Shown piece by piece: positions 1 through 8,323 of a stretch of 21,282 nucleotides of DNA (within the stretch, counting starts at the first letter, position 1; each line of letters opens with the position of its first letter). The DNA lies in NCBI GenBank assembly GCA_046705545.1, contig JBJKQF010000308.1:1-21282 (forward strand), written 5' to 3'. A program made the position numbers and the translations under genes. The notes under the pieces are model-generated. The model worked only from the letters and a program-made list of their open reading frames with translations, was not told the DNA's origin and made no database searches. This DNA comes from JAMCXS01 sp046705545. GTDB taxonomy: Bacteria; Acidobacteriota; Terriglobia; UBA7540.

Positions 1-436
1 CCGCAGGCTGTGACTTCGACATCATACCGCCTTATGCCGCCCCGCGCCCCTCCGACTTTGCCCTGAACCCAGCGCCCCCCACTCATCACCCAAGTCGCAG
101 CTCGCAATTCGGCCCACGAATCGCAACCCCCCAACGCCGGCAGCGCTCCCCTCGCCCGGTACAGAGGCCCCGGGAGAGCCTCTCTGCTGGGCTATGGTCG
201 CTCATTGAAGAGCATCATGGGACGAATGGGACTTTCCTAGCCCCCAGACATAAATTATTAACATCATTTTTATAAATAACTTACAAAAACATAAAGAAGG
301 GAATTTCAAAAAGGTGTGTCAAAACGGAACAGCGGGTAATTATTACACCATGCGCCGCCCGCTCGGCCGGAATCTCGCGCCCTGCTCCCTCCACGCTGAG
401 CGCGATCCCGGAAGTCCGGCTATAATGTTGGGACCC
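1..436. other. Non-coding stretch upstream of the CDF transporter
   Basis: No reading frame here has the look of a real gene on either strand. Bases 1-240 are C-rich and show no recognisable RNA gene or repeat. Bases about 249-298 are almost purely A/T, in sharp contrast to the surroundings, and could act as an UP-type or easily melted promoter region. A purine-rich GAAGGG lies at 296-301, but it is too far from the GTG at 314 to make that codon a convincing start. The neighbouring gene to the left, if any, lies outside the window. Confidence 0.6.
421..426 (+). promoter_or_regulatory. Consensus -10 box (TATAAT) immediately before the CDF gene
   Basis: A perfect TATAAT ends 10 bases before the ATG at 437, and no Shine-Dalgarno-like sequence lies between them. 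No good -35 hexamer is visible 16-19 bases upstream. If it is used, transcription would begin about four bases before the start codon, giving an almost leaderless mRNA. Confidence 0.45.
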
Positions 437-1864
437 ATGCCGTCTCTTGAAACGATCAACGCCGAAACCCTGCCCCTGCGCGAGAAGCAGCGCGTGGCGC
501 TGGCCTCCGTGCTGGCCGCCGCTCTCCTCACCGTGTTGAAGTTCACGGTGGGAGCCGCCACGGGAAGCCTTGGCATACTCTCCGACGGCGCGCACTCCGC
601 GTTGGACTTGGTTGCGGCAGGTGTGACGTATTTCTCGGTCCGCGTGGCGGACAAGCCCGCGGACACATCCCATCCCTTCGGCCACGGAAAAGTGGAGCAC
701 CTCTCGGCCTTCATTGAGACCGCGCTGCTGCTGGTTACCTGCGCCTGGATTGTTTTTGAAGCGATTCGCCGCCTCTTCTTCCATGAGGTGCGCGTCGATC
801 CCTCCGTGTGGGCCTTCGGCGTGATGGCGGTTTCCATTGTGGTGGACTCATTCAGGTCCCGCTCTCTTTCCCGCGTCGCCCAAAAGTACAACAGCCAGGC
901 GCTGGAAGCCGACGCTTTGCATTTCTCCACGGACATTTATAGTTCCGCGGTCGTAATTCTAGGCCTGCTTCTGGTCTTGGCTGCAGGACGGTGGGGAATC
1001 ACTTGGCTTGAGCGAGGCGATTCCGTGGCCGCGCTGGTCGTGGCGGGAATTGTCATCAGCATCAGCCTGCGCTTGGGCCGGAGAACCGTGGACGCGCTTG
1101 TGGACGCAGCCCCGGAGGGCGCGGCGGCTTCCATCCGGGAAGCCGTCTCACAAGTAGAGGGAGTGCTGGAAGGCGACCGCATCCGCGTGCGCCGCAGCGG
1201 CAGCCGCTTGTTTGTGGATTTGCGGCTGACTCTCGAAAGCAACATTCCCTTGGAACACGCTCAGGCGGTCATGGGCCTTGTGGACGCTCGCGTGCGCGGC
1301 CTGTTCCCGGCCGCGGACGTGGTGATCCATGCAACGCCCCGCGAGCCCTCTGAAGACAATCTGGTTGAAAAAGTCCGGTCCGTCGCCAACCGCGAAAACT
1401 TTCGAGTTCACGATGTCACCGTCTATCAGGCGAACGGCCGGCTCAATGTAAACCTTGACCTGGAGGTCGAGCCGGAGTTGAAACTGGATGCCGCTCATGC
1501 CCAAGCGGATTCCTTGGAACGGCTCATCCAAGCAGACCTGCCGGAAGTGGATCAGGTTCACGTACACCTGGAGCCGCTTTTAAGAGAGATTGCGTCCGCG
1601 GACAGCGCCCCGCTGGATCAAGACGCCGTTGAACAAAAACTGATGAGCATTGCGAGGGAAACTCCGGGATTGGAAGACTGCCACTCCGTCGAGGCGCACC
1701 TTGTGGGTGGTGCGATTCTCGTCAACCTTCATTGCACCGTGCAAGCGGACATGCCGATTGCCCAGGTTCATGACCTCACCGAAGACTTGGAGTTCAGGTT
1801 CCGAAAGGCTTTTCCCCAAATCTCCAAAGTGAGCGTCCACGCCGAGCCCAGGAGCGGCGACTAG
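437..1864 (+). CDS. Cation diffusion facilitator (CDF) metal efflux transporter with three C-terminal dimerisation-like modules
   Basis: This inner-membrane secondary transporter probably exports divalent metal (Zn, or Fe/Mn/Cd) in exchange for protons. From the ATG at 437 it is 475 residues. Residues about 20-220 form the six-helix CDF domain. The transport-site pattern HxxxD is visible twice: H53/D57 in helix 2 (SDGAHSALD) and H162/D166 in helix 5 (ADALHFSTD). The family motif HPFGHGKVE follows helix 2. The C-terminal half is unusual. Instead of one cytoplasmic ZT-dimer domain there are three similar modules, about 229-301, 305-380 and 393-471, each closing with a V-x-[IV]-H-x-x-P-like strand (IHATP, HVHLEP, SVHAEP). 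Typical bacterial CDFs are about 300 residues. The frame stays open upstream to a GTG at 314, but the added residues look non-coding and the family normally begins near the chosen ATG. Metal specificity cannot be read from the sequence with certainty. Confidence 0.9.
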   Translation: MPSLETINAETLPLREKQRVALASVLAAALLTVLKFTVGAATGSLGILSDGAHSALDLVAAGVTYFSVRVADKPADTSHPFGHGKVEHLSAFIETALLLVTCAWIVFEAIRRLFFHEVRVDPSVWAFGVMAVSIVVDSFRSRSLSRVAQKYNSQALEADALHFSTDIYSSAVVILGLLLVLAAGRWGITWLERGDSVAALVVAGIVISISLRLGRRTVDALVDAAPEGAAASIREAVSQVEGVLEGDRIRVRRSGSRLFVDLRLTLESNIPLEHAQAVMGLVDARVRGLFPAADVVIHATPREPSEDNLVEKVRSVANRENFRVHDVTVYQANGRLNVNLDLEVEPELKLDAAHAQADSLERLIQADLPEVDQVHVHLEPLLREIASADSAPLDQDAVEQKLMSIARETPGLEDCHSVEAHLVGGAILVNLHCTVQADMPIAQVHDLTEDLEFRFRKAFPQISKVSVHAEPRSGD

Positions 1865-1910
1865 GGCGCTGCGCAATCCGTCACATCTCCCCAGCGTCCA
1901 AACACCCGGC

Positions 1911-1951
1911 CCCCCTCCGCCGTCCAGGTGGAAACCTGAACCGCGAGGGGG
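1911..1951. terminator. Stem-loop between convergent CDF gene and ompH
   Basis: CCCCCTCCGC (1911-1920) pairs with GCGAGGGGG (1943-1951) if one C bulges out. A small inner hairpin, CAGGT-GGAA-ACCTG, lies at 1925-1938. It sits in the 116 bp between two converging genes, where a shared terminator is expected. There is no T-run on either strand, so a classical intrinsic terminator is not shown. Confidence 0.35.
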
Positions 1952-1980
1952 ACTCAAAGCTAAGGATCAGAATGTTGCGT

Positions 1981-2586
1981 TTAAGGCTTGGGTTTTGCAG
2001 CTGTTTTGGAAGAAGCACCGGAGGTACTGGAAGAAGCCTGCTGCACAGGGTAGGCGGCGTTGAAGGCCTTCACGATTTCCGGTGTAATGTCCACACCCTT
2101 CGCGGCATAGTACACAGGAACCTGTCCGCCATCGATGACCAGCGTATAGCCGGCTTTTGATGCGTACTGATCGATGACATTGATCATCTTCTGCCCGATT
2201 TTGCGCATCATGTTGTCACGGTCATACTGAAAGTCGGACTGGGCGTCCTCACTCAGGCGCCGCAAAATCTTCTGTTTTTCCTGGATTTCGCGGCTCATGC
2301 TCCGCTGCTCTTCCTCACTCAGAGTGGTCATTTGCTTCTGAAGCTGATCCTCCAACTGCTGAATCTCTTGCTGTTGCTTTTGAGCCTCCTGCTGACGGGG
2401 CCGGTATTTGTTTTGGAGGTCTTGCATTGCTTTCTTCCCCTCCGCCGTTTGGATGATCGCATCCTGCATGTTGATCACAGCAATCTTCTCACCCGGTGCG
2501 GAAGTAGTCGAGGTCTGTGCGGCCGCCAGCAGCGGGCAAGCCATCAGTCCCAAGGAAACAACAATTGCAAACACTCGATTTCTCAT
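1981..2586 (-). CDS. ompH: OmpH/Skp-family periplasmic chaperone
   Basis: This small periplasmic chaperone probably holds unfolded outer-membrane proteins between the Sec translocon and the Bam complex. It is 201 residues, somewhat longer than E. coli Skp (about 160). Residues 1-24 form a signal peptide (positively charged MRNR, hydrophobic core, ALAAAQ-like cleavage region). The mature part starts with the family pattern KIAVINMQDAI, with a long Q/E/K-rich coiled coil at about 50-130 that corresponds to the Skp tentacles. It then returns to the body region (YTLVIDGGQVPVYYA), and an A/S/K/P-rich tail closes the protein. The ATG at 2586 is chosen because AAAGGAG lies five bases upstream and because it begins the signal peptide; the frame is open further upstream without meaning. 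It follows bamA by 67 bp, the usual partner order. A TTGACA at 2652-2647 lies just after the bamA stop but lacks a good -10. Confidence 0.92.
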   Translation of the reverse strand: MRNRVFAIVVSLGLMACPLLAAAQTSTTSAPGEKIAVINMQDAIIQTAEGKKAMQDLQNKYRPRQQEAQKQQQEIQQLEDQLQKQMTTLSEEEQRSMSREIQEKQKILRRLSEDAQSDFQYDRDNMMRKIGQKMINVIDQYASKAGYTLVIDGGQVPVYYAAKGVDITPEIVKAFNAAYPVQQASSSTSGASSKTAAKPKP

Positions 2587-2653
2587 TCGGACTCCTTTGC
2601 GTCTCAGAAAACTTATCACTAATATTGCCATCACCGCGGGAATCGGTGTCAAG

Positions 2654-5650
2654 CTAAAAAGACTGCGAAACGGTGAACCCCACCATCGACCTCCGCTCGT
2701 AATAACGGAAAGGCTGAAAGTACGGCATGATCTGCTCGTAGGTGGCCTCATTAGGGAAAAGCGACCGAGGTGGTACGTCCTGCCCACCAGGCGGCGTGAT
2801 GACCTCATCAAGACGCAGCCAATTATAGCCATAGTAAATGCGGAATGGAATATTAAAGTGCGGGACGATCACCCGGACTTGGATACCGACCGAACTCCGC
2901 GGCTTATAATTAGTCCCCGGCACAATCTGCAACTGAGAAGGGGTCTGGAAATAAGGATAATTCTGGGTGATGGGCAGGAGCGAGTTTTGGCGCAGGTTCA
3001 ATTGGCCTGTGTGCCAAACAAAATTCATGCCTGCGTCCATGAACGGCGCCACGACGACCGGACCCACGATAGGAATTCGATATTCAGCATTGGCCACCAC
3101 CTCCGTGTCGCCGCCGGGGAACGTGACCGTGTTGACCGGAAAACTTGTGGAGGAACCGCAGGCGCCGGTGGGGGATCCGGTGGAGTCCAGCGCCGGAATG
3201 CGATTCCCGTTGCTATCCCGATTGCACACCGAAGCGATCGTTGGGAAGAAGGCAACCGGACTGATGGAGTAGATGTCAAAACCCCGAATGTCATTTTCCC
3301 CGCCCATATAATACCGCGAGAAGGGGGGAGGAACCAGGCCGCCGAACCCCGAGACCGTCGAGAACAGCGCGTGGAATGCCAGCGTGTTCCGGTCGTGGTT
3401 GATAGGATGGTAGTACTTGGCTTCAACCGTCGGCGTAATCGTATTGACATTGCCCCCCAGGAAACTCCCTGAAAATTTCACGGAGGCATACAGAAATTTG
3501 CCGCGGTGGGGATTCATGTAATCGTCCACCGTGCTGTAAGTAAGCGTCGGCATGATGGAGCTTTCCCGAATGCCGGTAAGGGAGTTCGGTCCCGCCACAA
3601 TATTTTGGAAATTGAGGGCCTGAAAATAGGTTTCAGAGGCCAAGCTGAAGCTCTGCAGGCTGGACGTGGTAAAACTGTAAGTCACGCCGACGCGCGCGAA
3701 ATGGCGCTTCAGCGGGTAGCTGGCAAAAGCCGTAAAGCCAGTAGAATTCTGGGCAAAATTCTGGAACGAACTCGCTCCAAATGCCGCAGCAAGCTGCGTT
3801 TGACTGATTCCGGCGTAGGCGCTCGTTTGCTGCAACTGGTTGAAATTGACGTCGCTCTTAAACACCGTGAAACCGGTCGTGATGGGACGGTCCATCACAT
3901 AGGGCTCCGTGAAGCCAAAAGAATAGAGCTTCATGTACTGTCCGGTCTGGACGTTCAGAGAGAGCGTCTCACCCAAGCCCAGGAAATTGTTCGTGGAATA
4001 ATTAAAGCCGATGAAGCCTCCCGATAAGGCGCTGGTCCCGCCTGAGAACCCAATGGAATTGCGCCCTTTTTCCTTCACTTTGACCTTGATATCGACGGTG
4101 TCGTTCTTGGCATTTTGTTTGATGTCATAGTCGTCTTTCTTGATGGGGTTAAAGAAACCAAGCTGGTTGACGCGCAAAATGCTCAGGTCCCACAGGTGCG
4201 TGTTGAAAATTTCCCCTTCGTTCAGCAGCAAGTCGCGCCGGACGACCTTATCGCGGGTCTTGACGTTGCCCGAGAAACTGATCCGATGAACAAAGAACTG
4301 TTTACCTTCATTGAAGTCCAAGGTCAGGTTGACAATGTGTTTTTTGCGGTTCGGCTCGGGATCGGGGTCTGCAGTGAAATTAATGAAGCCAAACTCCCCA
4401 TACAGCTTGGTCAGATTGTCAATCGCCTTGCGCATCTTGGAAATATCGAAAACGTCCCCCGTCTTCATTCCAAGGATGCCCTTCAGGCGAGTCAACTGCC
4501 CCGGCGTTCTGTTAAAAAGCTTACACCCACGGATATTAAATTTCCCCAGTCTGTACTGGGCGCCCTGCTCGATGGGGATCGTAACGTCCACGGCCTTGCC
4601 GTGACCCCAACTCCAGAAGAAGAAGGGCCACCGATGCGCGGTGTTGCGCATCTTCACCTTAGGTTCCTCGGGAAGAGCGAAGAAATAACCATGATTCTGG
4701 TAAAGCTCGCGCACTTTTTCAAGGTCGAAAAGAACCTGGTCGTGATCATAGGTCTTATGAAACCAGTAAAACCAGGGGGGCAAACCTGACGGCCGTGACA
4801 ACTTCATCTGCCGCACCAGCATCATGTTTGAAAAAACCGTGTTTCCCGTAAATTGAATCTTTCCGATCTTAACCTTCGGACCTTCCGTCACGATAAACGT
4901 GAGGGCCACGGAATTGGGCGGGATGTTGCGGGTGCGGTGGCGCACGGTGGCAAACTGCCGTCCGTGGGCCGCCAGCATATCGTGCAAGATCACTTCCGCG
5001 CGCTTGACCACCACGGGATCATACTGGGAGTCGATGGTCAGGCCCACTTTGTGTTTCTGAAAAGCATCCAGAACGTCTGACTCCGTCACCGTGCTCAAGC
5101 CCTTGTAAGTGATCGCCCTGACCAGTTTCTTTTCACGCACGTAGAAAATCAGGATCTTGCCCTTCTTCGAGTCCTCAACTTCCAAACGGATGTCGTCAAA
5201 GTAGCCCGTATTCCAAAGAGCCATGAAGTCGCGTTCCAGATTGTTGACGTTGTAGGCGTCACCCGGACTTGTAAAGATCTGGCGGCGTAACATGGAGGAT
5301 GGAACGCGGCGATTGCCGCGAAAAATAACTTCCGCCACTATGGAAACCGCGGGTTTGGCTGGCCGGCCCTTGGCGGGAGGAGCTTTGGGCTTTGTAGGTG
5401 TTGGCGTCTTCAGTTGGGGGGTTTCAAGCTGCAACTGCTCAAGCTGAGGTGTGTGAGCCGCAGGCTTTTCCTGCCCACTCGGCTTTTTCTCAGCCTTGGG
5501 CGGCGTAGCGGGCGGTTGCTGGGCGCCCTGCGAAGGAGCGCTTTGTGCAAATAGCGACGGTCCTCCCAAAACTACGGCCAAAACGGCTGCGGCAAGCAAG
5601 GCCCCCGCCCCCCACGTCACTCTTCTCCGCCTAACTGTCAAAAACCTCAA
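2654..5650 (-). CDS. bamA: Outer membrane protein assembly factor BamA (five POTRA domains plus barrel)
   Basis: BamA is the central beta-barrel of the complex that folds and inserts outer-membrane proteins. At 998 residues it is longer than E. coli BamA (810). Residues 1-36 are an arginine-rich signal peptide. Residues 37-100 form a Pro/Lys/Gln-rich linker. Five POTRA domains follow at about 103-175, 176-257, 258-363, 364-449 and 450-528, each ending in a beta strand before a family-type VxG-like start. POTRA3 is enlarged and carries aromatic inserts (PPWFYWFH at 291-298, RWPFFFWSW at 340-348). The barrel runs from about 530 to the terminal F998. The conserved L6 motif IRGF is at 788-791, and a loop insertion just after it holds Cys809 and Cys831. 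The start is TTG at 5650, preceded by GAAAGG seven bases upstream. A GTG ten codons later also has a GGAG before it but would lose the positively charged n-region. Neighbours are clpC 177 bp upstream and ompH 67 bp downstream. Confidence 0.96.
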   Translation of the reverse strand: MRFLTVRRRRVTWGAGALLAAAVLAVVLGGPSLFAQSAPSQGAQQPPATPPKAEKKPSGQEKPAAHTPQLEQLQLETPQLKTPTPTKPKAPPAKGRPAKPAVSIVAEVIFRGNRRVPSSMLRRQIFTSPGDAYNVNNLERDFMALWNTGYFDDIRLEVEDSKKGKILIFYVREKKLVRAITYKGLSTVTESDVLDAFQKHKVGLTIDSQYDPVVVKRAEVILHDMLAAHGRQFATVRHRTRNIPPNSVALTFIVTEGPKVKIGKIQFTGNTVFSNMMLVRQMKLSRPSGLPPWFYWFHKTYDHDQVLFDLEKVRELYQNHGYFFALPEEPKVKMRNTAHRWPFFFWSWGHGKAVDVTIPIEQGAQYRLGKFNIRGCKLFNRTPGQLTRLKGILGMKTGDVFDISKMRKAIDNLTKLYGEFGFINFTADPDPEPNRKKHIVNLTLDFNEGKQFFVHRISFSGNVKTRDKVVRRDLLLNEGEIFNTHLWDLSILRVNQLGFFNPIKKDDYDIKQNAKNDTVDIKVKVKEKGRNSIGFSGGTSALSGGFIGFNYSTNNFLGLGETLSLNVQTGQYMKLYSFGFTEPYVMDRPITTGFTVFKSDVNFNQLQQTSAYAGISQTQLAAAFGASSFQNFAQNSTGFTAFASYPLKRHFARVGVTYSFTTSSLQSFSLASETYFQALNFQNIVAGPNSLTGIRESSIMPTLTYSTVDDYMNPHRGKFLYASVKFSGSFLGGNVNTITPTVEAKYYHPINHDRNTLAFHALFSTVSGFGGLVPPPFSRYYMGGENDIRGFDIYSISPVAFFPTIASVCNRDSNGNRIPALDSTGSPTGACGSSTSFPVNTVTFPGGDTEVVANAEYRIPIVGPVVVAPFMDAGMNFVWHTGQLNLRQNSLLPITQNYPYFQTPSQLQIVPGTNYKPRSSVGIQVRVIVPHFNIPFRIYYGYNWLRLDEVITPPGGQDVPPRSLFPNEATYEQIMPYFQPFRYYERRSMVGFTVSQSF

Positions 5651-5827
5651 GAAACAGCCTTTCTCCCTGCTCGCCGTGGGTGTTTAATCATCTCCGATGC
5701 GGTGGAATCCTCGGGAGTTGGCCGACGTTTCACCTTCGCGAGGGCCGGCCCCCCCAAAATTACATTTCTGAGGATGCGTTGGATATTCAGGTTCTCCGCG
5801 GACTCCCCGGCCCCCAAAGGAGTTACT

Positions 5828-8266
5828 CTAGTGAGAGAGTGGCGTGGCCGCGACCAGCTTATCGTTCACAGGGCGGTAGTAGAGCGATTCATTCTCAACC
5901 ACGACCTCTAAAACAGAGGGAGGTTGAATTTCACCCTGGATCAACGCCTCCGAAAGCGGATCCTCGATATATTTTTGCAAGGCCCGCCGCAGCGGCCTGG
6001 CTCCGTAAGAACGGTCCGCACAAGTCTTTTCCAGAATCCACTTCCCCGCCTCGGCGGAAAGCGTCAATGAAATATTCTTCCGGGCCAGATGTTGGTTCAT
6101 TGTACCCACGAGCAATTCAAGAACCTGGAGCAGGTCGTCGTCATTGAGAGCGTTAAAGATGATCACTTCATCCAGGCGGTTCAGGAATTCGGGATTGAAT
6201 AGGCGCTTGACTTCGGACATGACGAGATCGCCGATCTTCTTTTCCGTAGCGCCTTCCACACCCGACTGGAACCCCACGTTGGACCGCCGCTCCAGGAAGC
6301 GCGCTCCGATGTTGGAGGTCATAATAATGATGGTGTTCTTGAAATCGACGGTATTGCCCAACCCATCGGTCAATTGCCCGTCCTCAAAAACTTGCAGAAG
6401 GATATTAAAGATGTCGGGATGCGACTTCTCGATTTCATCCAGCAAGATCAGCGAGTAGGGCGAACGCCGCACGCGTTCCGTCAACTGTCCCCCCTCTTCA
6501 TACCCCACATATCCCGGCGGCGAGCCAATCAACTTGGAAACCGAGTGCTTCTCCATGAATTCGGACATATCAAAGCGGATCAGCGCCCGCTCGCTGCCGA
6601 AGACGCATTCGGCGAGGGACCGCGCCATTTCTGTTTTGCCCACCCCGGTCGGACCGAGGAAAAGGAACGATCCCACGGGGCGCCCAGGAGGTTTCAAACC
6701 AGCCCGCGAACGCCGGATGGCGCGCGCCAGGGCTGAAATCGCCAAATCCTGATTGATAATGCGGCGGTGGAGTTCCTCCTCAAGACGCAGGAGCTTGGCC
6801 ATCTCCTCTTCCTTGATGGAGCTGACGGGGATGCCGGTCCAGCGCGCCACGACTTCTTCAATGTCCATGCGCGTGACGGCGCCGATGGCGGTCTCATCAA
6901 TATTGTATTTCTCGCGAAGTAAGCGCAGGTTTTCACGCTCCTTGCGCTCTTCGTCGGAATAGAAACGCGCCTTCTCAAATTCGTGGTTGGCAATCGCGTT
7001 TTCCATCCGGTGCACCACAAACTTGATCCGCTTCTGGACGTCGATCATCTCTTCCGGCAAGGTGCTTTGCCGCAGCTTCACCCGCGCGCCCGCCTCGTCG
7101 ATCAGGTCAACGGCCTTATCCGGGAGAAACCGGTCGGGGATGTAGCGGCTGGAAAGATACACGGAGGTGGAGAGAGCCTCGTCCGTATACGTCACCGCGT
7201 GGAACTTCTCGTACCGGTCTTTGATCCCGAAAAGAATCTTGACCGCCTGAGCTTCGTCAGGAGGAGGGACCTTGACGGCCTGGAAACGCCGTTCCAAAGA
7301 GCGGTCGCGTTCAATGGACTTCCGAAATTCCCCCGGCGTAGTGGCGCCGATGCACTGGATCTCACCGCGCGAAAGCGCCGGTTTCAGAATGTTGGCCGCA
7401 TCGAGAGAACCTTCCGCGGAACCGGCTCCCACCAGCGTGTGCAATTCATCGATGAAGATGATGGAATTCTGCGCTTCCATCAATTCCTTCATGATGGTCT
7501 TCAAGCGCTCCTCAAATTGCCCGCGATACTTGGTTCCCGCAACAATCAGGGAAAGGTCAAGCGCCAGAATGCGCTTGTCAGCAAGGAACGAAGGCACGTC
7601 CCCTTCCGCAATGCGTTCCGCCAAGCCTTCCACGATCGCCGTCTTGCCCACACCCGGCTCTCCGATCAGGACGGGGTTGTTCTTGGTGCGCCGGCAGAGA
7701 ATCTGCACGACTCTTTCAACTTCGTTCTCGCGACCCACCAGAGGATCCAACTGATTCTCAATGGCGGCTTGCGTCAGATCCCGGCTGAACTCCGCCAGCA
7801 GCGAACTCTCCTTGGAGCGGCTCGAGGAAACTCTTTCGGTCTGCGTCCGGTTCATTTCCTCCCGCAGCGTTGAAAGCCGCAGGCCGCGCTCGTGAAGGAT
7901 TTCCGCGGCGAAAGACTTATCTTCGCGCAGCAGGCCCAGCAGCAGGTGCTCGGTGCCGATATGCTTGTGGGAAAGCCGCTCGGCTTCTTCGGCCGCGTAA
8001 GCCAGCACCCGCTTGCACTCCTGGCTGAGAGGCAACTCGACGGAAGTCGAAACCTTTTCCCGGACCGGAGTGCGGCCCTCGACCTGTTTGCGAATGGATT
8101 CGATGGAAGTATGGGAGCGCAAAAAGCGGTTGGTCAGCGCTTTGTCTTCACGCAGGAGACCGAGCAGCAAGTGCTCAGTTTCAATGTAAGGACTGCCAAA
8201 CTGGCTAGCTTCGTAGCGAGCAAAGAAGATAACACGCCGGGCTTTCTCTGTGTATCTCTCGAACAT
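5828..8266 (-). CDS. clpC: ATP-dependent Clp protease ATP-binding subunit ClpC
   Basis: This HSP100/AAA+ hexameric unfoldase threads substrates into the ClpP protease. Its 812 residues match the family length (about 810-850). Residues 1-145 form the double Clp_N domain, with two EHLLLGLLREDK-type repeats at 31-42 and 106-117. AAA-1 has Walker A GEPGVGKT (202-209) and Walker B IIFIDE (269-274). A UVR/M-domain-like helical stretch at about 410-455 is typical of ClpC rather than ClpA. AAA-2 has Walker A GPTGVGKT (538-545), Walker B LILLDE (606-611) and pore motif GYVGYEEGG. The tripeptide VGF at 664-666 is the ClpP-docking loop, so this is a protease partner and not a ClpB disaggregase. The N-terminus MFERYTEKARR is the standard ClpC start; GAGGAG lies very close to it and AAGGAAGA further up. 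It lies between lolD and bamA. A small CGCTC-AAAA-GAGCG hairpin (8305-8318) sits in the lolD-clpC gap. Confidence 0.96.
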   Translation of the reverse strand: MFERYTEKARRVIFFARYEASQFGSPYIETEHLLLGLLREDKALTNRFLRSHTSIESIRKQVEGRTPVREKVSTSVELPLSQECKRVLAYAAEEAERLSHKHIGTEHLLLGLLREDKSFAAEILHERGLRLSTLREEMNRTQTERVSSSRSKESSLLAEFSRDLTQAAIENQLDPLVGRENEVERVVQILCRRTKNNPVLIGEPGVGKTAIVEGLAERIAEGDVPSFLADKRILALDLSLIVAGTKYRGQFEERLKTIMKELMEAQNSIIFIDELHTLVGAGSAEGSLDAANILKPALSRGEIQCIGATTPGEFRKSIERDRSLERRFQAVKVPPPDEAQAVKILFGIKDRYEKFHAVTYTDEALSTSVYLSSRYIPDRFLPDKAVDLIDEAGARVKLRQSTLPEEMIDVQKRIKFVVHRMENAIANHEFEKARFYSDEERKERENLRLLREKYNIDETAIGAVTRMDIEEVVARWTGIPVSSIKEEEMAKLLRLEEELHRRIINQDLAISALARAIRRSRAGLKPPGRPVGSFLFLGPTGVGKTEMARSLAECVFGSERALIRFDMSEFMEKHSVSKLIGSPPGYVGYEEGGQLTERVRRSPYSLILLDEIEKSHPDIFNILLQVFEDGQLTDGLGNTVDFKNTIIIMTSNIGARFLERRSNVGFQSGVEGATEKKIGDLVMSEVKRLFNPEFLNRLDEVIIFNALNDDDLLQVLELLVGTMNQHLARKNISLTLSAEAGKWILEKTCADRSYGARPLRRALQKYIEDPLSEALIQGEIQPPSVLEVVVENESLYYRPVNDKLVAATPLSH

Positions 8267-8323
8267 AGCTCCTCAGTTCTTCCTTAGACTCCGCCCTCGT
8301 TCCACGCTCAAAAGAGCGGGCTG

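Noticed and set aside
314..436. Upstream GTG start for the CDF transporter
   Set aside because: The extra 41 residues do not resemble a CDF N-terminus and the SD-like GAAGGG is too far away; the TATAAT at 421 would fall inside the gene.
2647..2652. TTGACA (minus strand) between bamA and ompH as an ompH promoter
   Set aside because: No acceptable -10 hexamer at 16-18 bases; only weak A/T sequence at 19-20 bases.
2408..3472. Long + strand open frame (354 codons) opposite bamA and ompH
   Set aside because: It spans the 3' part of bamA and the bamA-ompH gap on the other strand, is Arg/His-rich with no domain pattern, and is explained by antisense of a GC-rich real gene.
5742..5751. GGGCCGGCCC palindrome between clpC and bamA
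   Set aside because: A perfect palindrome without a loop or T-tract; expected by chance in GC-rich DNA and not a terminator.
6983..7873. Long + strand open frame opposite clpC
   Set aside because: Entirely inside a gene with unmistakable AAA+ motifs; the translated sequence has no family features.
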